Shown in pieces: positions 9,663-19,632 of a stretch of 64,000 nt of DNA. Location: contig JAPFFF010000034.1 in NCBI GenBank assembly GCA_039105265.1, positions 1,054,001-1,118,000 of the forward strand. The letters are read 5' to 3'. The translations under genes were made by a program, and so were the position numbers. This stretch comes from Tritrichomonas musculus. Its lineage: Eukaryota; Parabasalia; Tritrichomonadida; Tritrichomonadidae. The notes beneath the pieces are model-generated. The model was given only the letters and a program-made list of their open reading frames with translations. It was not told where the DNA came from and did not search any database. The stretch's first letter is position 1; each line of letters starts with the position of its first letter.

Positions 9663-10970
9663 ATGAATGTTCCAGAATATCTTGAAAAAATGAAAAATAT
9701 ACAAAATTATCTATTATCTTTCGTTGAAAATGAAAGTAATAATGAAGAAAATTACCAAAATTTTATCAATTCATTTTCAAATTTGAATATTCCTAAAGAT
9801 TATTATGAAATTAAATCCATCATCAATTTAATCCAAAAAATAGCAAATAATCATCATCGATCACAGAGTTTTTTTACCAAAATTGAGCAAGTTTTAATTC
9901 ATATTCACCAAAGGAATTTTTTTAAAGAAATCAAAGTTTTTAATATTTGCAAAAACAACAAAAGACTTTTGCTATTTCTAATTCAAAATGGGATTATAAT
10001 AATCGATGACTACATTGTTAACATTATCAAAAAAACAAAATACAAAGAATTTGACTATAAATTTTATTTTCTCCCTGAGATAATTCAATTTCTTTCTCAG
10101 GATGAAATGAATGATATATTGCAAAATGCAGAAATTTCTCAGTTTGTAACTAACGATATGAAATTAAAATCAGATTTTTATAATAAAAGAAGTATTGGTG
10201 AAAATGATGATTGTCTTTGTAAATTAATTCGAAATGATTCAGTCACTAATTTTGAAACATACATCAAAATTTTCAATATAAAACTTCACTCAAAAATAAA
10301 TCATTCAATTTTTGAAACAAATTCTTTTTTATTAAAGAAAACTCCGACTTTAATTGAATATGCAGCTTTCTTTGGATCAATTAATATTTTCAAATATTTG
10401 CATTCAAATGGAGTTGAATTGACATCATCTTTGTGGCTTTATGCAATTCATGGCAGAAACAAAGAAATACTTTTAATTCTTGAAAAAGAAGTAATCGAGC
10501 CTGACAAAATAACACATGATGATGATGATTACAGTTATGATGAAATCGAAGAAGATGACAATTCTTTTGAGAAATGTTTGGAAGAATCAATAAAATGCCA
10601 TGATCATGATATGACTAATTATATTCTGAATAATTATATTAGAGATGATGTTGAAAAGTTTAACATTGAAAATAAATATGATGAGAACATAATTTCATAT
10701 TGTTTTCATTATTATAATTTTAACTTTATTCCAAAACAAAATTACGGCAAATTCTATTTTTTTTACCTCTGTGAATATGATCATTACAATCTTGTTAATT
10801 TATATTTGTCAACGAAAAACATTAAGATAAATGAAACAATCATTTCAAAAACTTTTATTTATAAACAGAATTTCCAATATTCATTTCTAAAATTTCAAAA
10901 ACTTTTTTTTTCATGGAATTTAAAAACTAAAAATTATTCAAATAAAATTTTTTTTGCAAGGTTTAAATGA
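9663..10970 (+). CDS. DUF3447/ankyrin family protein (N-terminal reading frame)
   Basis: A 435-residue frame paralogous to the proteins starting at 15997 and 31181. Shared features are the N-terminus (PEYLEKMKNIQNYLLSF), a helical region, and the DUF3447 block at about residues 220-275 (TLIEYAAFFGSINIFKYL, then SSLWLYAIHGRN). DUF3447 is an ankyrin-like repeat domain very common in trichomonads; such proteins are inferred protein-protein adaptors. The last 45 or so residues turn into AT-rich, Phe/Lys/Asn-rich sequence unlike the paralogues, ending at a TGA. The same frame stays open after this stop and runs into an ankyrin repeat and LRRs (10995-11870). Either this is one gene with an unremoved or spliced spacer, or the TGA has broken it. 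Confidence 0.7.
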   Translation: MNVPEYLEKMKNIQNYLLSFVENESNNEENYQNFINSFSNLNIPKDYYEIKSIINLIQKIANNHHRSQSFFTKIEQVLIHIHQRNFFKEIKVFNICKNNKRLLLFLIQNGIIIIDDYIVNIIKKTKYKEFDYKFYFLPEIIQFLSQDEMNDILQNAEISQFVTNDMKLKSDFYNKRSIGENDDCLCKLIRNDSVTNFETYIKIFNIKLHSKINHSIFETNSFLLKKTPTLIEYAAFFGSINIFKYLHSNGVELTSSLWLYAIHGRNKEILLILEKEVIEPDKITHDDDDYSYDEIEEDDNSFEKCLEESIKCHDHDMTNYILNNYIRDDVEKFNIENKYDENIISYCFHYYNFNFIPKQNYGKFYFFYLCEYDHYNLVNLYLSTKNIKINETIISKTFIYKQNFQYSFLKFQKLFFSWNLKTKNYSNKIFFARFK

Positions 10971-10994
10971 AATTTATTTTTTATATATTTTAAT

Positions 10995-11870
10995 GAAGTT
11001 ACAGCTTTACAAGTAGCAGCAAGAAGAAATAGAATTGATATCATTACAACTCTATTATTACAGCAAGGAATTCAAATTGGAGCAAACTTCTTTGAAAATT
11101 ACATAAAATTAGTTCATTTTAAGATACCAAATTCTATGAATTCAATTAAAGAAAACACTTTCAAAAATTGCGCATCATTAAAATATGTCAATATTCCCCC
11201 AACAATAATCAGCATTGAAGATGGAGCTTTTGAAGGATGTACATCATTATCTAAAATAAATATTCCATTTGCTGTAAAATCAATTGGTTTTGCAGCATTC
11301 AGAAACTGCTCATCAATTGAAGAAATGACACTTCATTCTCTAAAGAAATCAGTTTCATCATGTTTATTTTCTGGATGCTCTTCATTAAAGCAAGTTTGTT
11401 TTGGTTCAAGTGTATCATTTGAAATCATTGATTCATCTGCTTTTTATAATTGTTCATCTTTAAAAAAAATATCAATTCCTTCTTCTGTTCTGAAAATTTG
11501 TGCTGCAGCCTTTTATGGATGTTCATCTCTTAAACAAGTTTTATTTCTTTATCATTCCCATCTAACTGAAATTGGACCATCTGCATTTGAAAAATGTTCT
11601 CAATTGGATCATATTGAACTACCTTCATCCATTGAAAAAATTGGCCCAAGCGCTTTTGAAGGATGCGCATCTTTGAAGGAAATTTGCATTCCTCCCAAAA
11701 TAAATATAATTAGAGAGGCAACATTCAAAAATTGCGCATTATTGTCGAAAATAAATATTCCGCCTGCTGTAAAAAGCATAGAAAAGAATGCATTCGAAAG
11801 ATGCACATTATTGAAAAACATCTCTCTTCCAATATTTTTAATTCGATCTCTCGTTGATTGGTTTGATTGA
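10995..11870 (+). CDS. Ankyrin repeat fused to BspA-like LRR_5 repeats (downstream part of the 9663 gene?)
   Basis: An open frame in the same phase as the DUF3447 frame upstream, from which a single TGA separates it. It starts with an ankyrin repeat (TALQVAARRNRIDIITTLL, about 10998-11070). It passes without a gap through a short linker into at least eight BspA-like leucine-rich repeats (LRR_5) of about 23 residues, with cores such as SIEDGAFEGCTSLSKINIP. BspA-like proteins of trichomonads are candidate surface or adhesion proteins, but no signal peptide or membrane segment is present here. The first ATG is at 11136, inside the LRR part, where no initiator is seen. I therefore regard this as the 3' part of a larger gene. 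It ends with SLVDWFD and a TGA. Confidence 0.65.
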   Translation, partial: EVTALQVAARRNRIDIITTLLLQQGIQIGANFFENYIKLVHFKIPNSMNSIKENTFKNCASLKYVNIPPTIISIEDGAFEGCTSLSKINIPFAVKSIGFAAFRNCSSIEEMTLHSLKKSVSSCLFSGCSSLKQVCFGSSVSFEIIDSSAFYNCSSLKKISIPSSVLKICAAAFYGCSSLKQVLFLYHSHLTEIGPSAFEKCSQLDHIELPSSIEKIGPSAFEGCASLKEICIPPKINIIREATFKNCALLSKINIPPAVKSIEKNAFERCTLLKNISLPIFLIRSLVDWFD

Positions 11871-12788
11871 ATTGGCTTAGTTTTTTTTTTTTTATAGTAA
11901 AGTATATTATTATTTATAAAATGATACAATAAAACAATTGTTTTTAGTTCTAAAATTAAATTGATATCAGAATAACAAGCCTAAAAATATGAAAGATAAA
12001 ATCAATATTAATTTTCATATAGGCTTTTACGCCAAAGCATAATGGCGTATGGTTTTTTAAGAAATGGCGTAAATGCCTGCTGAAAAAAGACAAGTGAAAA
12101 TAAAAAACAATTTTTCTTTTTTTAAAAAGTTATTTTTAGAAAAAACTGACATATGATTTGGAATGAAATTCAATTATATTAGAGAGTAAATGCATATAAA
12201 TAAAATTATATTCTTCATTTGGATTCCTGTAATGTCCAATATTTTTAAAATCATCATTTAATAATTCAACAAATTCAATTTTTCTGCATTTTTAGCCAAA
12301 AAATCAAATTTTTTTTTCAATAATAATAACTATTTTTATATAAAGTGTTATAACACTTAATGTTTTAAAAGTATATAAAAAGATATCCAAAAGAATTAAT
12401 GATTAGAATAAATTATATAAAAAGTTATCGCTATTCTAAATTTTTATAATGAGTAAGAAAATTCTTATCAAAAATAATAAAAATAAATTGAGATAAAATA
12501 CTCAAATTTTTTTTCTGAAGAAAATTTAATATACATTATAAAAATATCAATTTGCAGTTTGAATTAATATAATGAAGAACAATATGGTTAAATGATTTAT
12601 TCCAAAAAAATTTACATGTATGAATATTTATTTTTATAATGAAACCTTATTTAAGAAGAGATCCGAGTTTTTGCATGGTTTACTTTTTACAGCTTTTTTT
12701 ATATCAAATCAAATTATTCAAATTAAATTTAATCAGTATAGTCCTACGTAAAATAATCTGAATTTTTAAATGGTATGGTCCTCGAATC
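11871..12788. other. Intergenic, AT-rich, with small hairpins
   Basis: No gene seen. An inverted repeat, AAGCCTA at about 11978 and TAGGCTT at about 12021 with ATATGAAA/TTTCATAT inside it, sits next to a hairpin TACGCC...GGCGTA (about 12028-12049). The 21-base string GATATCAGAATAACAAGCCT(A) near 11963 recurs with one change near 27336, so it may be part of a dispersed repeat. Confidence 0.4.
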
Positions 12789-12799
12789 TTAAATACTTT

Positions 12800-12905
12800 T
12801 AGAAAATTGCAATTTAGCGTTACAACAACAAATTCTGCAAGCTCCCGAAGTTTTTCGGAGATCAACAAATTTGTTTAGCATATTAAAAACAAGATTCAGC
12901 AAAAC
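12800..12905 (+). pseudogene. Decayed fragment of a BspA-gene N-terminal domain
   Basis: The plus strand from about 12810 reads NLALQQQILQAP and continues to TNLF, closely matching NLALQQKILQAS...TNLL in the N-terminal domain of the BspA-like protein encoded at 20092-22803 (DNA about 20397-20465). No start, no continuation into LRRs, and interrupted on both sides. It is a relic of a related gene. Overlapping minus-strand frames here are not supported. Confidence 0.5.
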
Positions 12906-13349
12906 TATACCGATTCCGAAATGTTCATCAAATATTCTATATTTAGGAGCTTTTTTCTCTTTCACGATAATCATAATCATTATTTTACTTAAATATTGAT
13001 GCTATAGTAAATCTAGAATATCTATAACCTGTGAATTTGTTTCTATTATCTAATACTTCTATCATTACAGGCCCATATAAATCACATGTTCTGATATCTT
13101 TAAATGGATTATATATTTGTTGTGTTTTACTAGAAGTAGAGATAAAGTTTCTGAGGATATGTTGATTAAATTGTTTCATTTGTGTAGGCTAAATAAAAAA
13201 AATTACATTAAATTTTACAATTCCAGAATCCAAAATAATGGAAATAAACCAAATGATTCAAAAAGGCGCTTTGCCTACAGAAATACGCAATAAAAAAAAG
13301 ATTATGCCTTAGTTCCTCCCAAAAAATTTTATCAAATAAAGCAAAAATA

Positions 13350-13740
13350 CAAAAAATAAAGAACTAAATGAAATAGAATTATTTACTCAAAACGGTGAAA
13401 AAATCAAAGATATTTTTCACATTGAAAAGCATTCGAAAACTGAAAAAAACAATGGATCTGAATTTATTTCAAAATGCTTTTATGATTTGAATATAGCCCC
13501 ATATGTTGTTTCCGTGCCTAACCCATGTTGCGTTAATTATTTTGATTTTCCACTTAATTGTATTCAAGATTGTTAATATTCAAGAGGGGAATGGTGAAAA
13601 AATCGATTTTCAATTTACAAATTTAATGTTAATGTTTGCAAAAGTTGTTGTCAAAGCACCTAGAAGTAAAAAATACAAGAAAATATGGTTGCATTATTTC
13701 AAGAAATCGATAAATCAGAAATAGATGACAATCCTGAATT
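13350..13740 (+). pseudogene. Unidentified decayed coding sequence
   Basis: One frame is open from about 13362 to 13577 with plausible composition (includes NGEKIKDIFHIEKHSKTEK) and no ATG near its beginning; a second is open from about 13572 to 13724 (includes NGEKIDFQFTNLMLMFAK). Both contain NGEKI, so they may derive from an internal repeat. The region reads as an eroded gene of unknown family, followed directly by the GC-rich island. Confidence 0.3.
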
Positions 13741-14175
13741 GTATTATAGTATAGGCTCCGCTACCGCTAAGCCTATACTACAGGGTTCCGCAGAGGCCCC
13801 CCGCACTACTCCAGGTTTTCGCACCCCCTTCAAAAAGCATTCAAAAAGTTCGCTGTAAAGAAATTCCAAACAAAAAGTTTTATCGTCTCGCCACCAAAAT
13901 TATTTTAGCATAAAAAAATCGACCCAATTCAAAAAGCTCGATAAATTTATGGCCTACGCCATCGGGGGATGCATGCCCCCCGCAGAATTTGAACTTTTGC
14001 ACCTTCGGCGCCAAAGTCCCAATTCCGCACCCTCAACTCTCTTTTTTTTTCTCCCCCTCTCAGTCACCCCTCTGGGGCTCCACAACCCTTCAAGATAAAA
14101 AAATATATCTTTAAAGTATATTTGAATGGCGCGATTTCTTAATGGGACGTTAAGAAATCCCTTCCATTCAAGAAG
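13741..14175. repeat. GC-rich hairpin island
   Basis: A block of C/G-rich DNA in otherwise very AT-rich sequence. It opens with a hairpin whose arms are AGTATAGGCT and AGCCTATACT (about 13749-13780). It continues with C-rich stretches (GGCCCCCCGC, GGGGGATGCATGCCCCCC) and closes with a nested palindrome at about 14122-14171: TTGAATGG outside and GATTTCTTAA (14133-14142) inside, answered by TTAAGAAATC (14150-14159) and CCATTCAA. No protein frame was recognised. It resembles in style the GC-rich hairpin block at 56525-56720. Confidence 0.5.
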
Positions 14176-14407
14176 TTGTTTTTTAATTCTAACAAATCAT
14201 TTTCTTTTAATTCTGTCAGAGTGTACTCTATTTTAAAAATGAGTTGTGGATCTCGTTGATGATTTTAAGTAATGCTATTATTTAAGTAAATAAATAGTTT
14301 AAATTCATTTCGATAATTTGGGATGTTTTGTTTAATAATATTCATTAGTAAAAATTGATTTTAGCAAGATCAACAAAATATCGGAATTGTAAAAAAAAAC
14401 TAAAAAA

Positions 14408-14487
14408 TGGTTGCTGTGGGGTTCGAACCCACGCCCTCTCGGACCAGTGCCTTAAACTGGCGCCTTAGACCACTCGGCCAAACAACC
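14408..14487 (-). tRNA. tRNA-Leu (anticodon AAG), second copy
   Basis: Identical over all 80 bases to the tRNA at 8295-8374, with the same class II fold, anticodon AAG and T-rich terminator. Flanks are duplicated too: about 25 bases on one side and about 90 on the other align with small differences, ending near 14575. This shows segmental copying rather than independent genes. Confidence 0.95.
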
Positions 14488-14620
14488 TTATGATTATTTA
14501 TATATTTGATCTATTTATTAGATTCAATCATCATCTTGTATGCATATTAGATTCAACATCACACAAAAAACTTATATTACCATAAAGTAAAATAATGAAA
14601 AAGGCTTTATATAATGAAAA

Positions 14621-15580
14621 TTATTGAATACTATTGATATATGAATTTATTTTTTCTACATCTACATCATCCAAGTAATAATTTGGATCGTGTGCCAATT
14701 TATTAAACAACTCTTCAGACGTTGGACGGACATCAGGATCTCCTGACCAGCATTGCTCAATTAAATCTTTAATTGAATTTTTAACTGGTACATCAAAAGT
14801 TGGTCTAATTCCATCATCGATGATTGTCCTATACTTTCTAATTCCATTCATCCTTCTCCTTGAAGGCACATTAATAAAATCATAAAGCATTTTATTTCCC
14901 GTAACAAGAGCGTACATATAAATTGCAAATGAATAAATGTCAACTTTACAGTCATAAGGATTCCCTGCTGTTACTTCTGGTGCCATATATACAGGTGTCC
15001 CTGCCTCGATATAATTTGGAATACCTGGTCAATTAGGCGTATTAGTACAAAGCCAGAAAGATGTGGATGAAAGAGTTCATCTAGATAGACGTTTTCTGGC
15101 TTAACATCTAGATGTATGTATTGGCGTTGATGGATTACTTAGAGTGCTCGACTGACTCCAATAAGAATAATTTGTTTGGTCGCATTATCGATTTGTTTAT
15201 GTCTTAAATAGGTATCAAGATTACCATTTGGTTCATATTCAAATATTAAATAAAGATTTCTTTCTTCTTCTTCTTCTTTTTTATTATTAGATGAAAAGAA
15301 ATGTTTTGAATAACCAATAAAATTGTTGAAAAAAGGATATTTGAAATTCGTTAAAAAGTCAATATAATTCTGAGACAAAAAATCGTATGAGGAGGGTTTG
15401 AGTACATATAATTGCGAATCTTTCTTGTTTTGAATAAGGATATTTTTTTCCAGAATATTCATTCTTAAATAATGTGTTAACTAATTCAAAATCATCGAGC
15501 GAAATTTCATACTTTTTATCAAGCTGCAATGGCTTAAAATTAAAAATTTTTGAAGTTTTTATATCACATGTCAAAAACAT
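14621..15580 (-). pseudogene. Protein kinase pseudogene (TKL-like)
   Basis: Kinase motifs run in order along the minus strand but in more than one frame. The N-terminal part has DFELVNTLFKNEY (about 15500). The hinge region is LYLIFEYEPNGNLDTYL. The catalytic loop IHLDVKPEN (about 15090) lies beyond an in-frame TAA (in RAL-stop). The APE region MAPEV, the DIYSFAIYMYALVTG helix and the C-lobe ending WSGDPDVRPTSEEL lie at 14621-14986. At least one stop and two frame changes separate these pieces, so it is a dead copy of the abundant trichomonad cytosolic kinase family. The activation-segment DFG is degraded. No Sel1 or ankyrin domain remains attached. Confidence 0.75.
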
Positions 15581-15996
15581 AATTTTAAAGTGTATTTTAT
15601 CATAACTCTAATATAAAATTGGTAGTTAGGAATGAAAATTTATGTTAATAAATAGAATATCTATATGAATATGTATCTAATATATCGTTTTCAAATGATT
15701 TATTGAGCTGAATTTGGTACAATATTTGATTTAATAGCATCAGTAATTTTTTCAAAAAAAAAAAAAAAAAATGATTATATCTCAGCCATTTTGTATAAAT
15801 ATTAAATTTTAGCTGGTTCATTCTTATCATTCAAGATGGGTCAAATTATCAAATTTTGACTTAAGCCGTAACGAAATCCCGACAATTTTCTATACTGCAA
15901 AATGAGATGAAAAATGCTGTACATCCCTTTGACCCAAAGTGAAAAATTTGTCACTTTTGTCTTTATTATTTTTTTTTAAATATTCAATCTCTCAAA
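15581..15996. other. Intergenic region
   Basis: AT-rich with an A-run at about 15752. The last 20 bases before the next ATG contain TCAATCT, an initiator-like element. Nothing else seen. Confidence 0.4.
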
Positions 15997-18441
15997 ATGA
16001 CAAATTGCATTTCAGAATACTTGGTAAATATATCAAATATACAAAGAAATATTTTGTCTTTTATTGATAATGACCAAAATACTGAAGAAAATTTTCAAAA
16101 TTTAATACAATTACTTGATGAACATAAAATTTTAGATAACATCTTTGAAACAAGGTTAATTTTGCAGCTAATTTCAAGGATTCTGCAAAATCATTATCGC
16201 GCACCAAACTTTTTCAGTAAAATACAACGAGTATTATTATATTTTAAGGACTCAATTAACAAATGCTTTTCAAATTATAAAATATTTAAATTATTCAAGA
16301 AAAATAAAAGAATTCTCCTTTTTCTTCTTAAAGAAAAAGTATTGAATATTGATTCAATAATATATAAAGAAATGATAAATTCCAAAAATAAGAAATATGA
16401 ATATATCAAATATTTTTTACCAGAAATTAAAACTTTTTTTGAATCGGAAAAAGATGAAAATTATGAAAAAAAGAATATAATAAATCATAATGAAGAAACA
16501 AAAGAAAACAATGAATCTTACATTAATATGTTATGCAAAACGATTTTAAATGATGATTTTGAAGAAAAAAGAGAATTGGGAGAAAATGATGATATTATTT
16601 GTAAAATGATTCAAAAAGACTCAATTGAAGAATTTATTATAGAATACAATAAGACAAATTTTTATTTACAAAAGAATATTTCACCATCAATTTTTGAAAC
16701 GAATTATTTTTTAATCAAAAGAAGTCCAACCTTAATTGAATATGCTACGTTTTTCGGTTCCTTTCAAATTTTCAGATTTTTATTCAAAAATGGTGCCAAA
16801 TTAACGAGTTCTTTATGGCTTTATGGAGTTCATTGTGACAATCCGGAATTAATATCACTTTTAGAGGAGAATTGTCCGAAACCAGAATCATTTAAAAACT
16901 GCTGGATAGAAGCGGTTAAATGTCACCATAATGATGTGGCCAATTATCTTCAGAATAATTATAATTTTGACGATTCATTCAAATTTTTCAAATATTATAA
17001 TTTTGAAATAATGTTAAATAGCAATGTTAAGAAGGAAATGATGCTTTATTATTGTTGTAAATATAATTATTATTGTCTTTGTGAAATTTTGCTGAAAAAG
17101 ACGAAAGTCGATATAAATTTTAAAAAGCCAGCATGGGTTGAAGAAGAAAGAACAATAAGAAATAAAGGTGAAACAATAAAATTTGAAATAATTAAAAGAT
17201 TAGTTTCACAGAAAACTCCATTTTGTACAGCCTGTATCAATTCTAATCTTGATATAATTAAACTTTTAATGTCTTATAATGTGAATTGTAACAAGCATAA
17301 TAGTTATCTTTATAAAAGTCAAATTATTGAAAATAAAACTGGTTTATACTTGGCAGTAATACATGGGAATGTTGATGTTGTTGAACTTTTACTATCTAGT
17401 CCTATGATTGAAGTTGACACATTTTGTAATGTGCTTGATTTTGACCATTACATGTCTGACAAAACACCACTCTATGCAGCTTGTGAATGTGGAGAAGAAA
17501 AAATTGTTGAACTTTTATTAAAGAATCCAAATATTGATGTTAATAAAATGAGTGAAATTGATGTTATTAAGAATAATTTTAAATGGGCTGGTAATCGAGA
17601 AAAGAAAACGCCGTTATATGCAGCTGTAGAGAATAGGAATAGTGGAGTAGTGAAACTATTATTAAATTGTAAAGATATTGATATTAACAAAATGAATGAT
17701 ATCTACAAAGATGAAGATTACAATGTAAAATATAAATCTAATTTAAATGATGATAGATGTGTATGCTATAATGTAGGAAAATATAGAAGATCAGCACTTC
17801 ATATTGCTGTTAAAAATAAAAATAGAAAAATGATTAAACTTTTATTGAAGCATAAAGATATCGATGTTAATAAGAGATGTGAAATGATCAAAGAATCTTG
17901 GGATACAAATTCTAAGGACTTGAGTGATGAATTTTCAGATATTGATTATGTTGAATGTATAACCCAAGATGACGATCAAATTGATACAAAAACTGCAATG
18001 CATATAGCTGTTGATAATAATGATAATAAAGCTGTTAAACTTTTATTATCTCATCCAAAAATCGATGTTAATATTCAAGAAGAATGGGAAGGGATGAAAA
18101 GAACAGCTTTATATAAAGCTGTATGTGAAGAAAAAACTAAATTGGCTAGGCTTTTATTGTCTCACCCTAAAATTGATGTTAATATTCTAGAAGCATCAAA
18201 AAACCAATTGGAAACAGTTTTTTGCAGAGCTATTCAAAATGGTGATATAAAAACTATAAAACTTTTATTATCAAATCCTAAAATTGATGTTAATATTCCA
18301 CAAACAACCACCAAAAGTTATAGCTTTGGCTCAAAGGACGAAAAACTAATTCAAAAAAACTCCCCATTGCAACTAGCTTATCAAAAGAATAACAAAGAAA
18401 TCATCAATCTGTTATTACAAAGAAATGATATTAATAAATAA
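15997..18441 (+). CDS. DUF3447 and ankyrin-repeat protein, 814 residues
   Basis: Intact paralogue of the 9663 and 31181 genes. Residues 1-230 form the shared helical N-terminus (ISEYLVNISNIQRNILSF). DUF3447 lies at about 245-300 (TLIEYATFFGSFQIFRFL, SSLWLYGVH). After a divergent stretch come about nine ankyrin repeats from about residue 405 to the end, each with the pattern TPLYAAxxxxxxxIVxLLL...IDVN; examples are KTPLYAACECGEEKIVELLL and KTAMHIAVDNNDNKAVKLLL. Some repeats are separated by acidic, Lys-rich loops. Ankyrin arrays bind protein partners; no catalytic domain, signal or membrane segment is seen. TCAATCT lies a few bases before the ATG. It provides the continuous reference against which the interrupted paralogue at 31181 can be read. 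Confidence 0.9.
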   Translation: MTNCISEYLVNISNIQRNILSFIDNDQNTEENFQNLIQLLDEHKILDNIFETRLILQLISRILQNHYRAPNFFSKIQRVLLYFKDSINKCFSNYKIFKLFKKNKRILLFLLKEKVLNIDSIIYKEMINSKNKKYEYIKYFLPEIKTFFESEKDENYEKKNIINHNEETKENNESYINMLCKTILNDDFEEKRELGENDDIICKMIQKDSIEEFIIEYNKTNFYLQKNISPSIFETNYFLIKRSPTLIEYATFFGSFQIFRFLFKNGAKLTSSLWLYGVHCDNPELISLLEENCPKPESFKNCWIEAVKCHHNDVANYLQNNYNFDDSFKFFKYYNFEIMLNSNVKKEMMLYYCCKYNYYCLCEILLKKTKVDINFKKPAWVEEERTIRNKGETIKFEIIKRLVSQKTPFCTACINSNLDIIKLLMSYNVNCNKHNSYLYKSQIIENKTGLYLAVIHGNVDVVELLLSSPMIEVDTFCNVLDFDHYMSDKTPLYAACECGEEKIVELLLKNPNIDVNKMSEIDVIKNNFKWAGNREKKTPLYAAVENRNSGVVKLLLNCKDIDINKMNDIYKDEDYNVKYKSNLNDDRCVCYNVGKYRRSALHIAVKNKNRKMIKLLLKHKDIDVNKRCEMIKESWDTNSKDLSDEFSDIDYVECITQDDDQIDTKTAMHIAVDNNDNKAVKLLLSHPKIDVNIQEEWEGMKRTALYKAVCEEKTKLARLLLSHPKIDVNILEASKNQLETVFCRAIQNGDIKTIKLLLSNPKIDVNIPQTTTKSYSFGSKDEKLIQKNSPLQLAYQKNNKEIINLLLQRNDINK

Positions 18442-18690
18442 AACCATTTCTCGTTGTAAATATATTATGTTTGATGCCTATCAACTTTTTGGAATATAAG
18501 GTTTGTTCAATATTGGAATGATGAAGTGAAATAAAAAAATTCACCATATACTAGGTCAATTTAATAAAAAAACGAACTAATCCAAAAAAATATAAAATGT
18601 AATTTGTTTTGTTATTGAGAGTAAATAAATAAAAATATAAAAATGCTGTTTAGCTAATAAAGAGACATTAGATATTCAGTACATCAAATG
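18442..18690. other. Short intergenic region
   Basis: AT-rich; no gene or repeat recognised. Confidence 0.4.
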
Positions 18691-18815
18691 AATGTCTTGA
18701 TCTTAATGGTTTTAATGTTCAACAATTACTTGAGAGAGGATCATTTGGAAAAGTATATAAAGTAAAAGAAAAACAAACAAACAAAATTTGCCGCTAAAGT
18801 TTCATCATGTTCCGA
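18691..18815 (+). pseudogene. Protein kinase 5' fragment
   Basis: The plus strand reads LDLNGFNVQQLLERGSFGKVYKVKEK, a kinase N-lobe with the glycine-rich loop GSFGKVY. It is followed one frame over by AAKVSSCSEVS, containing the expected AxK lysine. The rest of the kinase is missing. It is a decayed remnant, close in type to the kinase at 46546-48534. Confidence 0.6.
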
Positions 18816-18991
18816 AGTATCGCTGGGCGGGTCGTACATCTCTATATTTTCATCAAATGATAATTCGTTACTGAAATATGATAGAAATGAACCATATTTA
18901 AATAATAACTTTTGAATATTGAGTTATGCTTCGGATGATAGAAGATTTAATAGCTTGAGGTATATTAACATAGGTTAAATAATTAACTTAT

Positions 18992-19078
18992 TTAATCACT
19001 ATCATCATCTGATCCAGAACATGGATCAATCCATTCAGCATTACCGTCATCATCCCAATCCCAATATCCTGTTTCTAT
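18992..19078 (-). pseudogene. C-terminal coding fragment, acidic
   Basis: The minus strand reads ETGYWDWDDDGNAEWIDPCS and then an acidic tail GSDDDSD with a TAA. It looks like a true protein C-terminus (DxDxDG-type acidic loop, clean stop), but nothing upstream continues it. It could be a terminal exon or a relic; family not recognised. Confidence 0.3.
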
Positions 19079-19161
19079 GTATATTTTAAGTTTTATATGA
19101 ATTAGTATAAAAAAGACACTTTCCATCAAAAAAATTTATTCCGTTGTGATTATACGTATAC

Positions 19162-19632
19162 ATGGTCCGACAATCATTAAATACAGCTACGTCTACTAAT
19201 GACAATAAACCATCAAACAATAATTCATTACTTAATCTAGCTGATATGAATGCTACTGATGAAAGTATATCTAGTGATAACTATATTATCGATAACGATG
19301 CATCCAATAAAAATACATCAAATAATAAACATATAGCAACCAATACATCTGATACTAATCATATCGTTTCATTCTTTCAAGATATAGATTCTCATAACTA
19401 ATCACGACATCTATACTAGATTATATCAATTATTTACAGAACAAGATAGAAGATATATAAGATTATATTCATATCATCCAGATATAGCGGAAACAATATC
19501 GTTACTTAAAGCTGATATACTTGATATCAATAACGATATATATGAACTTGGATGTCAATATTATTATCATATTTTCCTTGTAAAGATGACTTTTTGTAGC
19601 ATTTCTTCGCTTTATCAATGTCTTTCCTAAAT
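19162..19632 (+). pseudogene. Unidentified Asn/Ser-rich reading frames
   Basis: An ATG at 19162 opens a 79-residue, Asn/Ser/Thr/Asp-rich frame ending at 19401. Immediately after it another frame is open to about 19632 and includes HDIYTRLYQLFTEQDRRYIR, which looks like ordinary protein. Together they suggest an eroded gene, but each alone is weak. Family unknown. Confidence 0.3.

Noticed and set aside
12789-13179. Two short minus-strand frames, one with a faint resemblance to an integrase-like DLYGP motif.
   Set aside because: Each begins at a start without an initiator, and the first is the complement of a better-supported BspA relic on the plus strand. The resemblance rests on a handful of residues.
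14041-14060. C/T-rich tract as an RNA polymerase III or rRNA-type signal.
   Set aside because: No RNA gene fold was found next to it; it is simply part of the GC-rich island.
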